A DNA stretch of 64,000 nucleotides, taken from Bacillus methanolicus (GTDB taxonomy: Bacteria > Bacillota > Bacilli > Bacillales > Cytobacillaceae). Location of the stretch: positions 1,001,501 to 1,065,500 of the forward strand of contig NZ_PNFF01000001.1 of the NCBI RefSeq assembly GCF_028888695.1, written 5' to 3'. Position numbers and translations under genes: made by a program. The notes beneath the pieces were generated by a model. That model had not been told where the DNA came from, ran no database searches, and worked only from the letters and a program-made list of their open reading frames with translations. This document shows, in pieces, positions 44,799 to 53,567 of this stretch. Every line of letters starts with the position of its first letter. Within the stretch, counting starts at the first letter, position 1.

Positions 44799-45851
44799 TT
44801 GAGTGAACATGAAAAAATCCGGTTAACATCTCTTTCAACGAAAGCTGGCTGAGGCTGCAAAATTGGTCCTGAGGACCTGGCGCAAGTTTTGCGTCGTTTA
44901 CCGGCACAGGAGCCTGTTCCTGAACTTTTAGTCGGCCATGAAACATCAGATGATGCAGGTGTTTATCGTTTGACTGATTCAATCGCTTTAATACAAACAA
45001 TTGATTATTTTACCCCAATTGTCGATGATCCTTATATGTTCGGCCAAATCGCTGCTGCGAATGCACTCAGTGATGTATATGCGATGGGCGGAGAACCGAA
45101 AACCGTATTAAATTTAGTAGGTTATCCAATTAAAAAGCTCGGACCCGAAATGTTGTCCGAAATATTAAGAGGTGCTGCAGACAAGGTGAAAGAAGCGGGT
45201 GCGATCACTGTTGGAGGCCACTCCATTGATGACCAGGAGCCAAAATTCGGATTGTCTGTCACAGGAATTGCCCACCCGGATCATATTTGGAAAAACGTCG
45301 GGGCGAAGCCGGGAGATGTTCTTGTCTTAACGAAACCAATCGGAGTCGGGATTATCACGACCGGAATCAAACGGTCTGCCGTAACTGCTGAACAAGAAGA
45401 AGAAGTAACAAAATGGATGGCGATGTTGAACAAAGAAGCGGCAGCCGTATTAAAATCGTTTCATCCTCACTCCGTCACAGATGTAACTGGTTTCGGACTT
45501 CTCGGCCATGCAAGTGAAATGGCAAGAGGCAGCAATGCCAGTTTTGAGATTGCCCTTTCATCTGTGCCTGTTCTTAAAGGTACATATGAATTAGCTGAAA
45601 AAGGCGTTGTACCGGGCGGGTCAAAATCAAACCATAAATGGCTGCAAAATGATGTTCAATATGAGGATATTTCTCCAGAAGAACAAATTGTGTTATGTGA
45701 TGCCATCACATCAGGCGGCCTCCTCGTTTCTCTTGAAAAAGAAGAGGCTGAAAAATATGTTGGAGAACTTCATAAACATGGCCTGACCTCAGCGAGCATT
45801 ATTGGACAAGTAACAGAAAGAAAAGACAAACTTATTTACGTAAAAAGGTGA
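44799..45851 (+). CDS. selD: Selenophosphate synthase, itself a selenoprotein
   Basis: SelD makes selenophosphate from selenide and ATP, the selenium donor for SelA. The true frame starts at a TTG (44799) 8 bases after GGAGGT and reads LSTKAG-U-GCKIGPEDL, with TGA at 44850-44852 as the catalytic selenocysteine (residue 18); many SelD proteins have Cys or Sec at this spot. The rest (DDAGVYRL, GGHSIDDQEPKFGLSV, TDVTGFGLLGH) is canonical. Total 350 residues. A start at 44889 after the TGA would lose the active site. A strong terminator follows. Confidence 0.95.
44862..44880 (+). promoter_or_regulatory. Putative SECIS hairpin of selD
   Basis: GGTCC-TGA-GGACC (44865-44877), 12 bases downstream of the UGA codon, extended by weaker pairs outside. 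Confidence 0.6.
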
Positions 45852-45876
45852 AATCGCTCTAGATTTCACCTTTTTT
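45843..45876 (+). terminator. Terminator of selD
   Basis: A 13-bp stem aaaaggtgaaatc/gatttcacctttt with a TTTTTT tail, overlapping the selD stop codon. Confidence 0.9.
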
Positions 45877-46004
45877 CATTTAACATATTAACGCTTTAAA
45901 GTAGTGCGGGCCAGGCCCTCAACGTATTAACGCTTTAAAGAAGCGCGGGGTTTATAAACCGTAAGCCCGATTAATAAGCCGTCATCCCTATATATGAACT
46001 AAAA

Positions 46005-46026
46005 AGAACCGGGCCTTAAGCCCGGA
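46005..46026 (-). terminator. Terminator of tdh
   Basis: Hairpin CCGGGC-TTAAG-GCCCGG on the minus strand followed by TTCTTTTTAG; the tdh stop codon lies in its loop. Confidence 0.8.
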
Positions 46027-46981
46027 CCTCTTCATCTACTAATTTTTCTTTTAATTTCTGAAGCATATCTTCCGTCATTTTTGCTAGATCATATTCTGCT
46101 TTAAAGCCCCATTCTTCCGCAGCGGCAGACGCATCCAAAGAGTTCGGCCAGCTGTCGGCAATACTTTGGCGAACAGGATCAACGTCGTATGTTAACTCAA
46201 ATCCGGAAATATGCTTGCGAATTTCAGCAGCAATTTCTTCCGGATCAACGCTCATTGCTGTCACGTTAAATGAATTGCGGTGCTTTAGCTTTGACCCGTC
46301 TGCCTCCATTAAAGTGACAATCGCGTTTAGCGCATCAGGCATGTACATCATATCCATATATGTTCCTTTATTAATATAGGATGTATACTTGCCGTGCTTG
46401 ATTGCTTCGTAATAAATTTCGACTGCATAATCCGTCGTTCCACCGCCCGGCGGCGTTACATAAGAGATGAGGCCGGGAAACCTCAAACCTCTTGTATCTA
46501 CACCAAAACGATGGAAGTAATAATCCGCTAACAATTCCCCTGCAACTTTATTTATGCCGTACATCGTTGCCGGCCTCTGTACTGTATCCTGTGGGGTATT
46601 ATTTTTAGGAGTAGACGGCCCGAAAGCCCCGATCGAACTCGGGGTAAAGAATTGACAGCCGAGTTCTCGTGCTGTTTCAAGCGCATTCATTAAGCCCCCC
46701 ATATTCAAATTCCAGGCAAATACAGGGTTGGCCTCTGCTGTTGCCGATAATAAAGCAGCCATATGAATGATCGTGTCCGCTTTAAACTGTTTTGCCGTTT
46801 CAACCATTTTTCTTCCATCTGTAACATCAACGATCGCAAATGGACCGCTTTGTGCTGCCTCACTGTCATTCTTTCGAATATCGGTAGCCATTACATTATC
46901 TGTGCCGTAAATTTTTCTTAACATGACCGTTAACTCAGATCCGATCTGTCCTAAGGCACCGGTAATAAAAATTCGTTTCAT
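46016..46981 (-). CDS. tdh: L-threonine 3-dehydrogenase (short-chain, epimerase-like type)
   Basis: Oxidises L-threonine to 2-amino-3-ketobutyrate with NAD. The 321-residue protein has the extended short-chain dehydrogenase fold: [12 protein letters not shown] at the N-terminus, a serine-rich [11 protein letters not shown] loop (about 115) and the catalytic [10 protein letters not shown] (Tyr and Lys, about 143). The [20 protein letters not shown] stretch is typical of this threonine dehydrogenase type rather than of UDP-sugar epimerases. kbl, the next enzyme of the pathway, lies 87 bases upstream on the same strand. Confidence 0.92.
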   Translation of the reverse strand: MKRIFITGALGQIGSELTVMLRKIYGTDNVMATDIRKNDSEAAQSGPFAIVDVTDGRKMVETAKQFKADTIIHMAALLSATAEANPVFAWNLNMGGLMNALETARELGCQFFTPSSIGAFGPSTPKNNTPQDTVQRPATMYGINKVAGELLADYYFHRFGVDTRGLRFPGLISYVTPPGGGTTDYAVEIYYEAIKHGKYTSYINKGTYMDMMYMPDALNAIVTLMEADGSKLKHRNSFNVTAMSVDPEEIAAEIRKHISGFELTYDVDPVRQSIADSWPNSLDASAAAEEWGFKAEYDLAKMTEDMLQKLKEKLVDEEVRA

Positions 46982-47068
46982 GCTGTCTCCTCCGTCTATC
47001 TCCCGTTAAATCAACTCTGGAAAAAAAATAAGTTCGTACAGACTTCTAATTCTTTATCTTAGAAAAAA

Positions 47069-48256
47069 CTAAATAATCCCCATTTCCTTGCCGACTTTTT
47101 CATAAACTGCAATCGCTCGGTCGAGCATTTCTTTCGTATGAGCAGCAGAAGGCATATTGCGCACTCTTCCCGTTCCTTTTGGCACTGTCGGGAATACGAT
47201 TGATTTTGCATAAACACCCTCTTCATTCAGCCGCTTGCTGAATTCCTGTGTCTTCACTTCGTCTCCAATAATACAAGGGGTAATCGGTGTTTCACTGTTT
47301 CCGATATCAAACCCTAAATCTTTTAATCCTTTTTTCAAATAATTAGCATTTTCCCAAAGGCGCTCATTCAACTCTGTGCTATCCATCAAAATTTCAATCG
47401 AGCGGATGGATGCCGCAACATCGGCCGGTGTCAAAGAAGTAGAGAACAAGAACGGGCGGCTTCGAACTTTTAACCAGTCAATTAATTCTTTTTTGCCGGC
47501 AACATATCCGCCGACAACTCCGATTGCTTTTGAAAGAGTTCCAATTTGGAAATCAATTTTATCTTGCAGTCCTAAATGCTTGACCGTTCCGGCACCTTTT
47601 CCCAACACCCCTGAACCATGAGCATCATCTACATACGTAATCAAATCGAACTCTTCCGCAATTTCGACGATTTCCGGAAGCTTTGCAATGTCTCCGTCCA
47701 TCGAGAAAACACCGTCTGTTATGACCATAATCTTATTATATTGCCCCGATTCCTTCGCCTCTTTTGCTTTTGCGCGCAAATCGTCCATATCCGAATGGTT
47801 AAATCGGATAATTTTCGCTTTTGACAAACGGCAGCCGTCGATGATTGAAGCATGGTTCAGTTCATCAGACAGGATCGCATCATTTTTATCCATCACAGCC
47901 GAAATAGCTGCCATATTACAATTAAATCCGGATTGATAGGCAATGGCCGCCTCTGTTCCTTTGAACTCAGCCAGCTTTTCTTCAAGCTTTACATGAAGTT
48001 CTAACGTTCCATTAATGGTCCGGACGGCTCCTGCCCCCACTCCATAGCGGTTAATGGCATCGATTGCCGCGCCTTTCAACCTTTCGTCTGTTGCCAAACC
48101 TAAGTAGTTATTTGAAGAAAGATTGACAAGTTCTTTCCCATTAATTGTAATCATCGGCCCGTTTGGACTTTCAAGCGGATCAATGACGTTGTATAGGCCT
48201 CTGGTTTTTAGATCTTCTAAATTTTCTTTCAAAAATTGTTCCAGTTTACTTGACAC
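47069..48256 (-). CDS. kbl: Glycine C-acetyltransferase (2-amino-3-ketobutyrate CoA ligase)
   Basis: A PLP enzyme that splits 2-amino-3-ketobutyrate with CoA into glycine and acetyl-CoA. The 395-residue protein belongs to the alpha-oxoamine synthases; the PLP lysine is in [12 protein letters not shown] (about residue 240) and the [10 protein letters not shown] motif is present. The start is put at the GTG at 48256, with AGGAGG 8 bases upstream; the frame is open 10 codons further. It forms an operon with tdh, together degrading threonine to glycine and acetyl-CoA. Confidence 0.93.
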   Translation of the reverse strand: MSSKLEQFLKENLEDLKTRGLYNVIDPLESPNGPMITINGKELVNLSSNNYLGLATDERLKGAAIDAINRYGVGAGAVRTINGTLELHVKLEEKLAEFKGTEAAIAYQSGFNCNMAAISAVMDKNDAILSDELNHASIIDGCRLSKAKIIRFNHSDMDDLRAKAKEAKESGQYNKIMVITDGVFSMDGDIAKLPEIVEIAEEFDLITYVDDAHGSGVLGKGAGTVKHLGLQDKIDFQIGTLSKAIGVVGGYVAGKKELIDWLKVRSRPFLFSTSLTPADVAASIRSIEILMDSTELNERLWENANYLKKGLKDLGFDIGNSETPITPCIIGDEVKTQEFSKRLNEEGVYAKSIVFPTVPKGTGRVRNMPSAAHTKEMLDRAIAVYEKVGKEMGII

Positions 48257-48455
48257 GCAATAATCCTCCTGTCTCATTGTCACCACAAAAAATACAACTG
48301 TATATTTAGAGTGGACAATTTTTTGTTATGTAACACTTGATCAGTAAAGCTTTCTGTCATATTACTATATCATATTTTTTTCTTTGTGCATATATAGAGG
48401 ACACAATTCGGAAAGTTCGTTCTTTTTTAGCGTATCCAAGAAATATAAAATTAGA

Positions 48456-48478
48456 AGCCCAGCGGCAACGACTGGGCT
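48456..48478 (-). terminator. Terminator of the ParM-like operon
   Basis: Hairpin agcccag/ctgggct with a 9-base loop, then TTCTAATTTTA on the minus strand, 95 bases past the small partner gene. The remaining 48257-48572 holds no gene. Confidence 0.6.
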
Positions 48479-48572
48479 TTTCTATATTCATATGAAAGTC
48501 TATCGGACAATTTACATGTTTTTAATGGGTGACTTACAAAAATGCAAACCTTAGCCTTTTTGACTCATATCG

Positions 48573-48953
48573 TTATCCCCCAAATGCTTCAAGAATGTCT
48601 TCCACTTCTTTTAAATCAACAGATTTAGGTGTCAAATCTTTGTTTTTCGAAACAAAAGATTGTGGTGAATGATTCAAAGGAATGTAACCATTCTCGATCA
48701 TCCTCTTAATTTCCGATAGTTCAAGTAAAATTTCCTCAGTCACTCCATTGGCCGCTTTTGGTTTTAAATATTGATCTAATGCCGAAAAAACAAGATGAAT
48801 AAGTGTACTGTTATTTGCATGGTATTCAATTTGTTCCTGAAGTTTTTGGGAAACAGCATGTGTCTCACCTGTTTTTACATCAATGAATTTATCAGGAATT
48901 GATATTGCAATTTTATTGATATAATCGGTATAAGTTTTCACCATATCGATCAT
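48573..48953 (-). CDS. Small partner of the ParM-like protein (ParR-like position)
   Basis: A 126-residue, helical protein that overlaps the upstream actin-like gene by 4 bases (ATGA). It has no clear family signature; the N-terminal 60 residues could hold a ribbon-helix-helix and the rest is a likely coiled coil ending in an acidic EVEDILEAFGG tail. Position and size fit a ParR-type adaptor that links an actin filament to DNA, and the acidic C-terminal helix fits filament binding. This is inference. Confidence 0.6.
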   Translation of the reverse strand: MIDMVKTYTDYINKIAISIPDKFIDVKTGETHAVSQKLQEQIEYHANNSTLIHLVFSALDQYLKPKAANGVTEEILLELSEIKRMIENGYIPLNHSPQSFVSKNKDLTPKSVDLKEVEDILEAFGG

Positions 48954-50140
48954 CCTTTAGTGGTAACTAACTCGGATAATGTTCCATGTTGTTTCTTTAG
49001 ATAATTCATTTTTGCTAGAATCATGAGTCCAAGTACATTTAATTTTTCTAAGTCTTCAGGGAACATTAATTCAATCGGGCGTCCTCTTTCAGCCCATTTT
49101 ACTGCCGCTTCCTGTATTTGTCTTTTTGCAAGTTTAGCGGCTCCCCCAACAGCTATATATTTAACTGCACCCTTAATTTCATTTGAACTGCTGCGTACCC
49201 GATCGAAATGTTCAAGGTATTTGATGGCCATTAATTTTAGCTGGGGAATGATATACTTGCTAATATCCTTTCTGACACCGGCAAAAGGTTCAACGTACCA
49301 TTCCGAAGGGCCCGCAGTTAATTTTTCCTCCAGTTCTGATCGTGAGTCAAATTTATACAATTCATTTTTACTCACTTTTTGAATGATATTATCAAGAAAT
49401 TGGTTGATCCCGAATGGTTCTCCTTCTACTGAGGCAACAGGTTTATTATTTTTAATTCCTACAAAATCAACGGAGTCTCCACCCAAGTCGCCAATGATGA
49501 TACCTTTCCGTGAATCTTTAATGAGGGAATCGTCTTTAATTCCTAATGTTTCCTGGTCACGAGTTAGCCCTAAATAGGCACATGCTCCTTCTGCACCGAC
49601 GATCACATCATTTACATCGATTATTACAACTACTTCTTTTGGGTCAGGGACTCCCGGCACCTTATGAAAGATAATCGTATGTGTCCCAATTAAGCGCTTT
49701 TTTAACAGATCTTTTTTCTCTTTATATTGGGTGGTGGGCAATGAAACAGCCAATTGATCGATTTCATAAGATATCTCAGTTTCATCGGGATTTGCCAAAA
49801 GCGCATGGTAGGCTGCAATCCCAAAAAGAAGAATAAAGGTTCGATCCTCTTCTGCTTTTTGATTATTAAAAGATGTCAGACTTACGTTCCGCTGCCTCGT
49901 TGCAGCTTTTCCTATATAATAGATTTCTCTTTTATCTTTGAAAGCCTGACTCTTAACTTCAACAATTAAATTTTCCTCAAGAACCACGTCTTCCTCATCA
50001 TATGGTTTTTCATAAAATTCATCATCAAACAAAGCGATTGCATTAGGCATTTGGTATTCATATACTGTTCCATGATCAGAGGCTAGTACTTTGTACCAGC
50101 TGTTACCTATATCAACGGCAAAAAAATTATGTCTCTCCAT
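48950..50140 (-). CDS. ParM/StbA-like actin-family ATPase
   Basis: A 396-residue protein from an ATG at 50140 with GGAGGAGGATAAC upstream. The actin-fold phosphate loops are AVDIGNSWYKVL (phosphate 1, residues 6-17) and GDLGGDSVDFVG (phosphate 2, about 215-226), and VGGAAKLA (about 340) fits the adenosine motif. Such proteins form filaments that separate plasmids. It is coupled to a small downstream gene as ParM is to ParR. Here it sits among chromosomal genes, so it may serve a different cargo or derive from an integrated plasmid or phage. Confidence 0.8.
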   Translation of the reverse strand: MERHNFFAVDIGNSWYKVLASDHGTVYEYQMPNAIALFDDEFYEKPYDEEDVVLEENLIVEVKSQAFKDKREIYYIGKAATRQRNVSLTSFNNQKAEEDRTFILLFGIAAYHALLANPDETEISYEIDQLAVSLPTTQYKEKKDLLKKRLIGTHTIIFHKVPGVPDPKEVVVIIDVNDVIVGAEGACAYLGLTRDQETLGIKDDSLIKDSRKGIIIGDLGGDSVDFVGIKNNKPVASVEGEPFGINQFLDNIIQKVSKNELYKFDSRSELEEKLTAGPSEWYVEPFAGVRKDISKYIIPQLKLMAIKYLEHFDRVRSSSNEIKGAVKYIAVGGAAKLAKRQIQEAAVKWAERGRPIELMFPEDLEKLNVLGLMILAKMNYLKKQHGTLSELVTTKG

Positions 50141-50357
50141 GTTATCCTCCTCCTTCTGAATCCTATGCACGAAGTGAGATTCAGTGTGCTAGTACCTATA
50201 CATTTTTCTTAAAACTATATATATTTTCCTCATTTTTTTTATTGTTTTTTATATAAAAACCCAAAAATTCCACGATTATACTGCTTCATTCATCTATGCT
50301 TAAAATCCCCAATCGCATACGATAAATTGAACCATTAATTATAAGGAGGAATTAAAA

Positions 50358-50500
50358 ATGAGAAAAGATAAAGATTGCATAGATTTTAACGATTCTGCAA
50401 CCGTTGGTGATTGTGCCAGTGTTGAAGTAGATCCGATCACTACTCCCGGAGGAGATCATCGTACAGTCACTATGAGAGTTCCCGTTACACTCGCGGAAAG
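50358..50500 (+). pseudogene. N-terminal fragment of a spore-surface-like gene, cut by IS21
   Basis: Starts MRKDKDCIDFNDSATVGDCA with AAGGAGG before the ATG and runs 47 codons to the IS21 end (50501); the last 13 codons of the open frame are IS sequence. The body (DHRTVTMRVPVTLAES) looks like the N-terminus of a spore coat or exosporium beta-sheet protein, and similar genes follow after the IS. No continuation was found on the far side of the insertion. Confidence 0.6.
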
Positions 50501-50636
50501 TGTTTATTGCAAAATAGAAATGGCGCAAATTGCAAAATAAAAATCCTACAGTAAGAAAAAAAAATCATTGCCAGCACCCCTCTTCTCTACTAACCTTCTA
50601 ATTGGCGTGAAATGTCAGTTAGAGGAGGAAGAAAGG

Positions 50637-52145
50637 ATGCTTTCAATGATTCAACAACATCATATCAAGTATTTGCATCAATATAAAGGGCTCTCTTTAC
50701 GAGCCATAGCCAGAGAGACTAATCATGATTTTAAAACTGTTAAGAAATATGCCTATAAAGAGGATGATAATTCCCTTCCTTCGGAACGGAAAAAAATTAA
50801 AGGATCAAAATTAGATCCTTATAAACCTCTTATCGATCAGTGGCTTCAAGAGGACATGAAAGCTCCAAAGAAACAACGCCATACTGGAGCCCGTGTTTTT
50901 CATCGCCTAAAAGCCATGTTTGGGGATGACTTTAATGTTTCATACCGGACCGTTCAATATTATGTATCCACAAAAAAGAAAGAGCTTTATGACGCTAATG
51001 AAGGATACTTGCCACTTGAACATTCTCCTGGAACAGCGCAAGTAGACTTTGGGAGCTATACTTATCAAGACGAGTCAGCAGGAGTTGAAAAAGAAGGTTA
51101 CTATTTAAATTTATCATTTCCTTACAGTAATGCTGGCTTTATGCAAGCGATGCCAGCCCAAAATCAAGAATGTCTTCTTCAGGGGTTAAAACAGATATTT
51201 GAATATATTGGGGGCGTTCCAAAAAAGATTTGGTTTGATAATTTATCGGCAGCTGTCATTAGTATTTACAAAAATGGGGAACGCAAGCTAGTACCGCAGT
51301 TCGAGAAATTTGCCCTCCATTATAACTTTCAGCCTATTTTCTGTAATCCTAACAGCGGCCACGAAAAGGGGCATGTCGAAAATAAAGTGGGCTATCATCG
51401 ACGTAATTTCCTGGTTCCCATCCCAATCATTAAAGATATGAACGCCTTTAATCAATCCTTACTTATTCGCTGTGAGGAGGATATGAAACGACCACATTAC
51501 CGAAAAGAAAAGCAAATCGCAACATTGTTTGAGGAAGACAAGAAACCCATTTGGGAATTACCTAAAACATCATTTGATGTTCACAGGTTGATAAAAGCAA
51601 GAGCAGATAAATATGGCAAGGTTCGCTTTGAAAAAAACCGGTATTCTACCTCACCTTCCCTCGCATCCCAGGAAGTGTGGTTAAAAATTACATACGAAAC
51701 AATTATCGTATTAGATGATGAATACCATATGGTGGTCGAACACCAAAGGTTGTACGGAGAGAACTTAGAATCCATGAAATGGATACCTTATTTGGATTTG
51801 ATGGCCAGAAGACCTAAATCTTTTGAACAGATGCCGTTTTTTCGCGAATTGCCGGACCCATGGCAAGATTATTTATCATATACAAGCAAAAAGAAAGAAG
51901 CCTTACGGCTCCTGTCCCAAATCATTAAGGAAGAAGGAGATATTGAAACTGCAACACAGGCATTGGTCGAGAGTATAAAACTGGGGCAAACAGATACAGA
52001 CAGCATTTTGACCACCTGGTATCGAATAACTGGGAAATTAGAGGATTTACCAGAAATTCAGATTTCGGAACATTTAAAACAAGAAGAGGTTTTTGAAGCA
52101 AATTGGACCAGTTATGATCAACTTTTAGGCGGTGGTGTCAAATGA
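50637..52145 (+). CDS. istA: IS21-family transposase IstA
   Basis: A 502-residue DDE transposase; the start at 50637 follows AGAGGAGGAAGAAAGG. N-terminal helix-turn-helix (GLSLRAIARETNHDFKTVKKY) and rve catalytic core (GTAQVDFGSYTY, WFDNLSAAV, NPNSGHEKGHVENKVGYHRR), then a beta-barrel C-terminal region. It overlaps istB by 4 bases. Complete. Confidence 0.93.
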   Translation: MLSMIQQHHIKYLHQYKGLSLRAIARETNHDFKTVKKYAYKEDDNSLPSERKKIKGSKLDPYKPLIDQWLQEDMKAPKKQRHTGARVFHRLKAMFGDDFNVSYRTVQYYVSTKKKELYDANEGYLPLEHSPGTAQVDFGSYTYQDESAGVEKEGYYLNLSFPYSNAGFMQAMPAQNQECLLQGLKQIFEYIGGVPKKIWFDNLSAAVISIYKNGERKLVPQFEKFALHYNFQPIFCNPNSGHEKGHVENKVGYHRRNFLVPIPIIKDMNAFNQSLLIRCEEDMKRPHYRKEKQIATLFEEDKKPIWELPKTSFDVHRLIKARADKYGKVRFEKNRYSTSPSLASQEVWLKITYETIIVLDDEYHMVVEHQRLYGENLESMKWIPYLDLMARRPKSFEQMPFFRELPDPWQDYLSYTSKKKEALRLLSQIIKEEGDIETATQALVESIKLGQTDTDSILTTWYRITGKLEDLPEIQISEHLKQEEVFEANWTSYDQLLGGGVK

Positions 52146-52864
52146 GAAGCCAAATAGAAGCATACTGTAAAGAACTGAAACTCGGAAACCGAATAGCAGA
52201 ACATTATTCGAGCATACAAGCAGAAACTCATGAAGAGTTTCTGGCAGAGCTCCTTGCATTGGAGGTAAAGCATCGAAAAATCACTAGAAAAAACCGGTTA
52301 TTAAAACAGGCCAACTTTGATACCTTTAAGACATTTGAAGGATATGAATTCGGAGGAATAGAACTGCCTGCAAAGCTTTCGATAGACGAATTAAAAACGG
52401 CAGCATTCATTGATAGAAAAGAAAATCTAATAATGTATGGAGGTGTTGGAACGGGCAAAACTCATCTGGCGACGGCTCTTGGAGTGGAAGCGTGTAATCA
52501 AGGAAAAGTCGTAAAGTTTTATCGAACTGCAGCATTGGTGAATGAATTAATCGAATCAAAACAGGCAGGTACCTTGCATAAAACAATCAGTCAGCTAGAA
52601 AAGGCGGATCTCTTAATTTGTGATGAATGGGGCTATATTCCAGTTAGCCGGGAAGGAGCGCAGCTTCTTTTCCAGGTGGTTGCCTCGTGTTATGAGAGGA
52701 GAAGTATTATCATTACAACAAATCTTGAATTTAGCAAATGGAACAGTATTTTTCATGATGAGAGAATGACAACTGCAATAATTGACAGACTCGTACATCA
52801 CAGTTATTTACTTACATTTACCGGACCAAGTTATCGATTAAAAAATTCCTATATGAACCTATAA
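52142..52864 (+). CDS. istB: IS21-family helper ATPase IstB
   Basis: A 240-residue AAA+ ATPase that assists IstA in target selection. Walker A is GGVGTGKTHLATAL (about 101-108), Walker B is DLLICDEWGYIPVS (about 158) and sensor ITTNLEFSKWNSIF follows. Related to DnaC. Complete. Confidence 0.93.
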   Translation: MRSQIEAYCKELKLGNRIAEHYSSIQAETHEEFLAELLALEVKHRKITRKNRLLKQANFDTFKTFEGYEFGGIELPAKLSIDELKTAAFIDRKENLIMYGGVGTGKTHLATALGVEACNQGKVVKFYRTAALVNELIESKQAGTLHKTISQLEKADLLICDEWGYIPVSREGAQLLFQVVASCYERRSIIITTNLEFSKWNSIFHDERMTTAIIDRLVHHSYLLTFTGPSYRLKNSYMNL

Positions 52865-52932
52865 AATGAAGAGCAAGGTGCTGGAAAAAAATCTTGCAAA
52901 ACGCTGGATTTTTAAATTGCAAAACACAGTGC

Positions 52933-53199
52933 ACCTCCATTAACTGAATGAGATGAAGTAGACTTCCAAATGTAGTGGGTAACCACCGCAACTTGACAAG
53001 GAGCCTCTACGGGCATGCTTTCCCAGCCAGGAAACCAGATGATGAAAATATCTGGCTTGCCATACCAGGCTAGCATACCCGCCTCTCCTAGTAAAGTTGC
53101 TGGTATGGGATCTCTTATGCTTGATTAGCAGTATACCCAGATTGGATGGTTAGTCTACCTGACCTTAATTTTTTTGTCCAGTTAAGTGTAGCCGATTCA
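52933..53199 (+). repeat. Fragment of IS3 copy 2: its non-coding end only
   Basis: Nearly identical over 267 bases to 24535-24800, including the terminal inverted repeat (ttgtccagttaagtgtag) and the structured element, but without the transposase genes. It begins 5 bases after the IS21 end, so IS21 probably cut an older copy of the IS3 element. Confidence 0.9.
52988..53100 (+). ncRNA. Structured IS-borne element, copy D
   Basis: 113 bases, nearly the same as copy A, with a few substitutions and one extra base in a loop; P1, P2 and the inner hairpin are preserved (CCAGATGATGAAAATATCTGG now has one G-T pair). Confidence 0.55.
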
Positions 53200-53335
53200 A
53201 ATTGTAAGTACAAAAGGAGCAAGCGCTCTGTTTAGAGGAGCCGGGCTGAGTGCTCCTCTTCCGTTTCTTCAGCGTTTCTTGTAGAGGCAGAATACCACAA
53301 ACTCAATTCAAAGTTATAGACAACGAATGAAATTC
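53200..53335. other. Spacer after the IS3 fragment
   Basis: Contains a hairpin agaggagc/gctcctct (53234-53259) with T-rich sequence after it, a likely plus-strand terminator. No gene. Confidence 0.5.
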
Positions 53336-53512
53336 TTAATTTCCTTCAAAACAAGCATTTGTCCCTTCCAAAATAATTGCTTCATTATATAGTGTTTTTT
53401 TATCTAAAACCAAAACTCCAATGTCCTTAATAAATTCATAAGCTTGTACTTCTGCGTATTTTAAAGAGCCTATTTTTGTAAGATTTGTGTACGCAACCAT
53501 GGGTACTTCCAT
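53336..53512 (-). CDS. Possible 58-residue protein
   Basis: An open frame reading MEVPMVAYTNLTKIGSLKYA and ending CFEGN. No ribosome-binding site better than chance and no recognised family. It lies divergently from the 373-residue gene. It may be real, since the codon use looks ordinary, but support is weak. Confidence 0.35.
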   Translation of the reverse strand: MEVPMVAYTNLTKIGSLKYAEVQAYEFIKDIGVLVLDKKTLYNEAIILEGTNACFEGN

Positions 53513-53567
53513 ACTATATTAATGCATTAGTAATAAGAACTAAACAAACGAAAGGAAAGATGACTAT

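Larger units (their letters stand above)
50501..52928 (+). mobile_element. IS21-family insertion sequence
   Basis: 2428 bp carrying istA and istB. The ends begin TGT and hold repeated TTGCAAAA/TTTTGCAA words (50507, 50530 and, inverted, 52893 and 52918), the multiple terminal repeats typical of IS21. A further pair ccagcacc/ggtgctgg lies inside at 50572 and 52878. Flanks do not match, so no target duplication is seen. Confidence 0.88.

Noticed and set aside
44800-44900. selD as a pseudogene because of an early TGA
   Set aside because: The TGA lies exactly at the catalytic Cys/Sec position, followed by GCKIGPEDL and a hairpin, with selA nearby.
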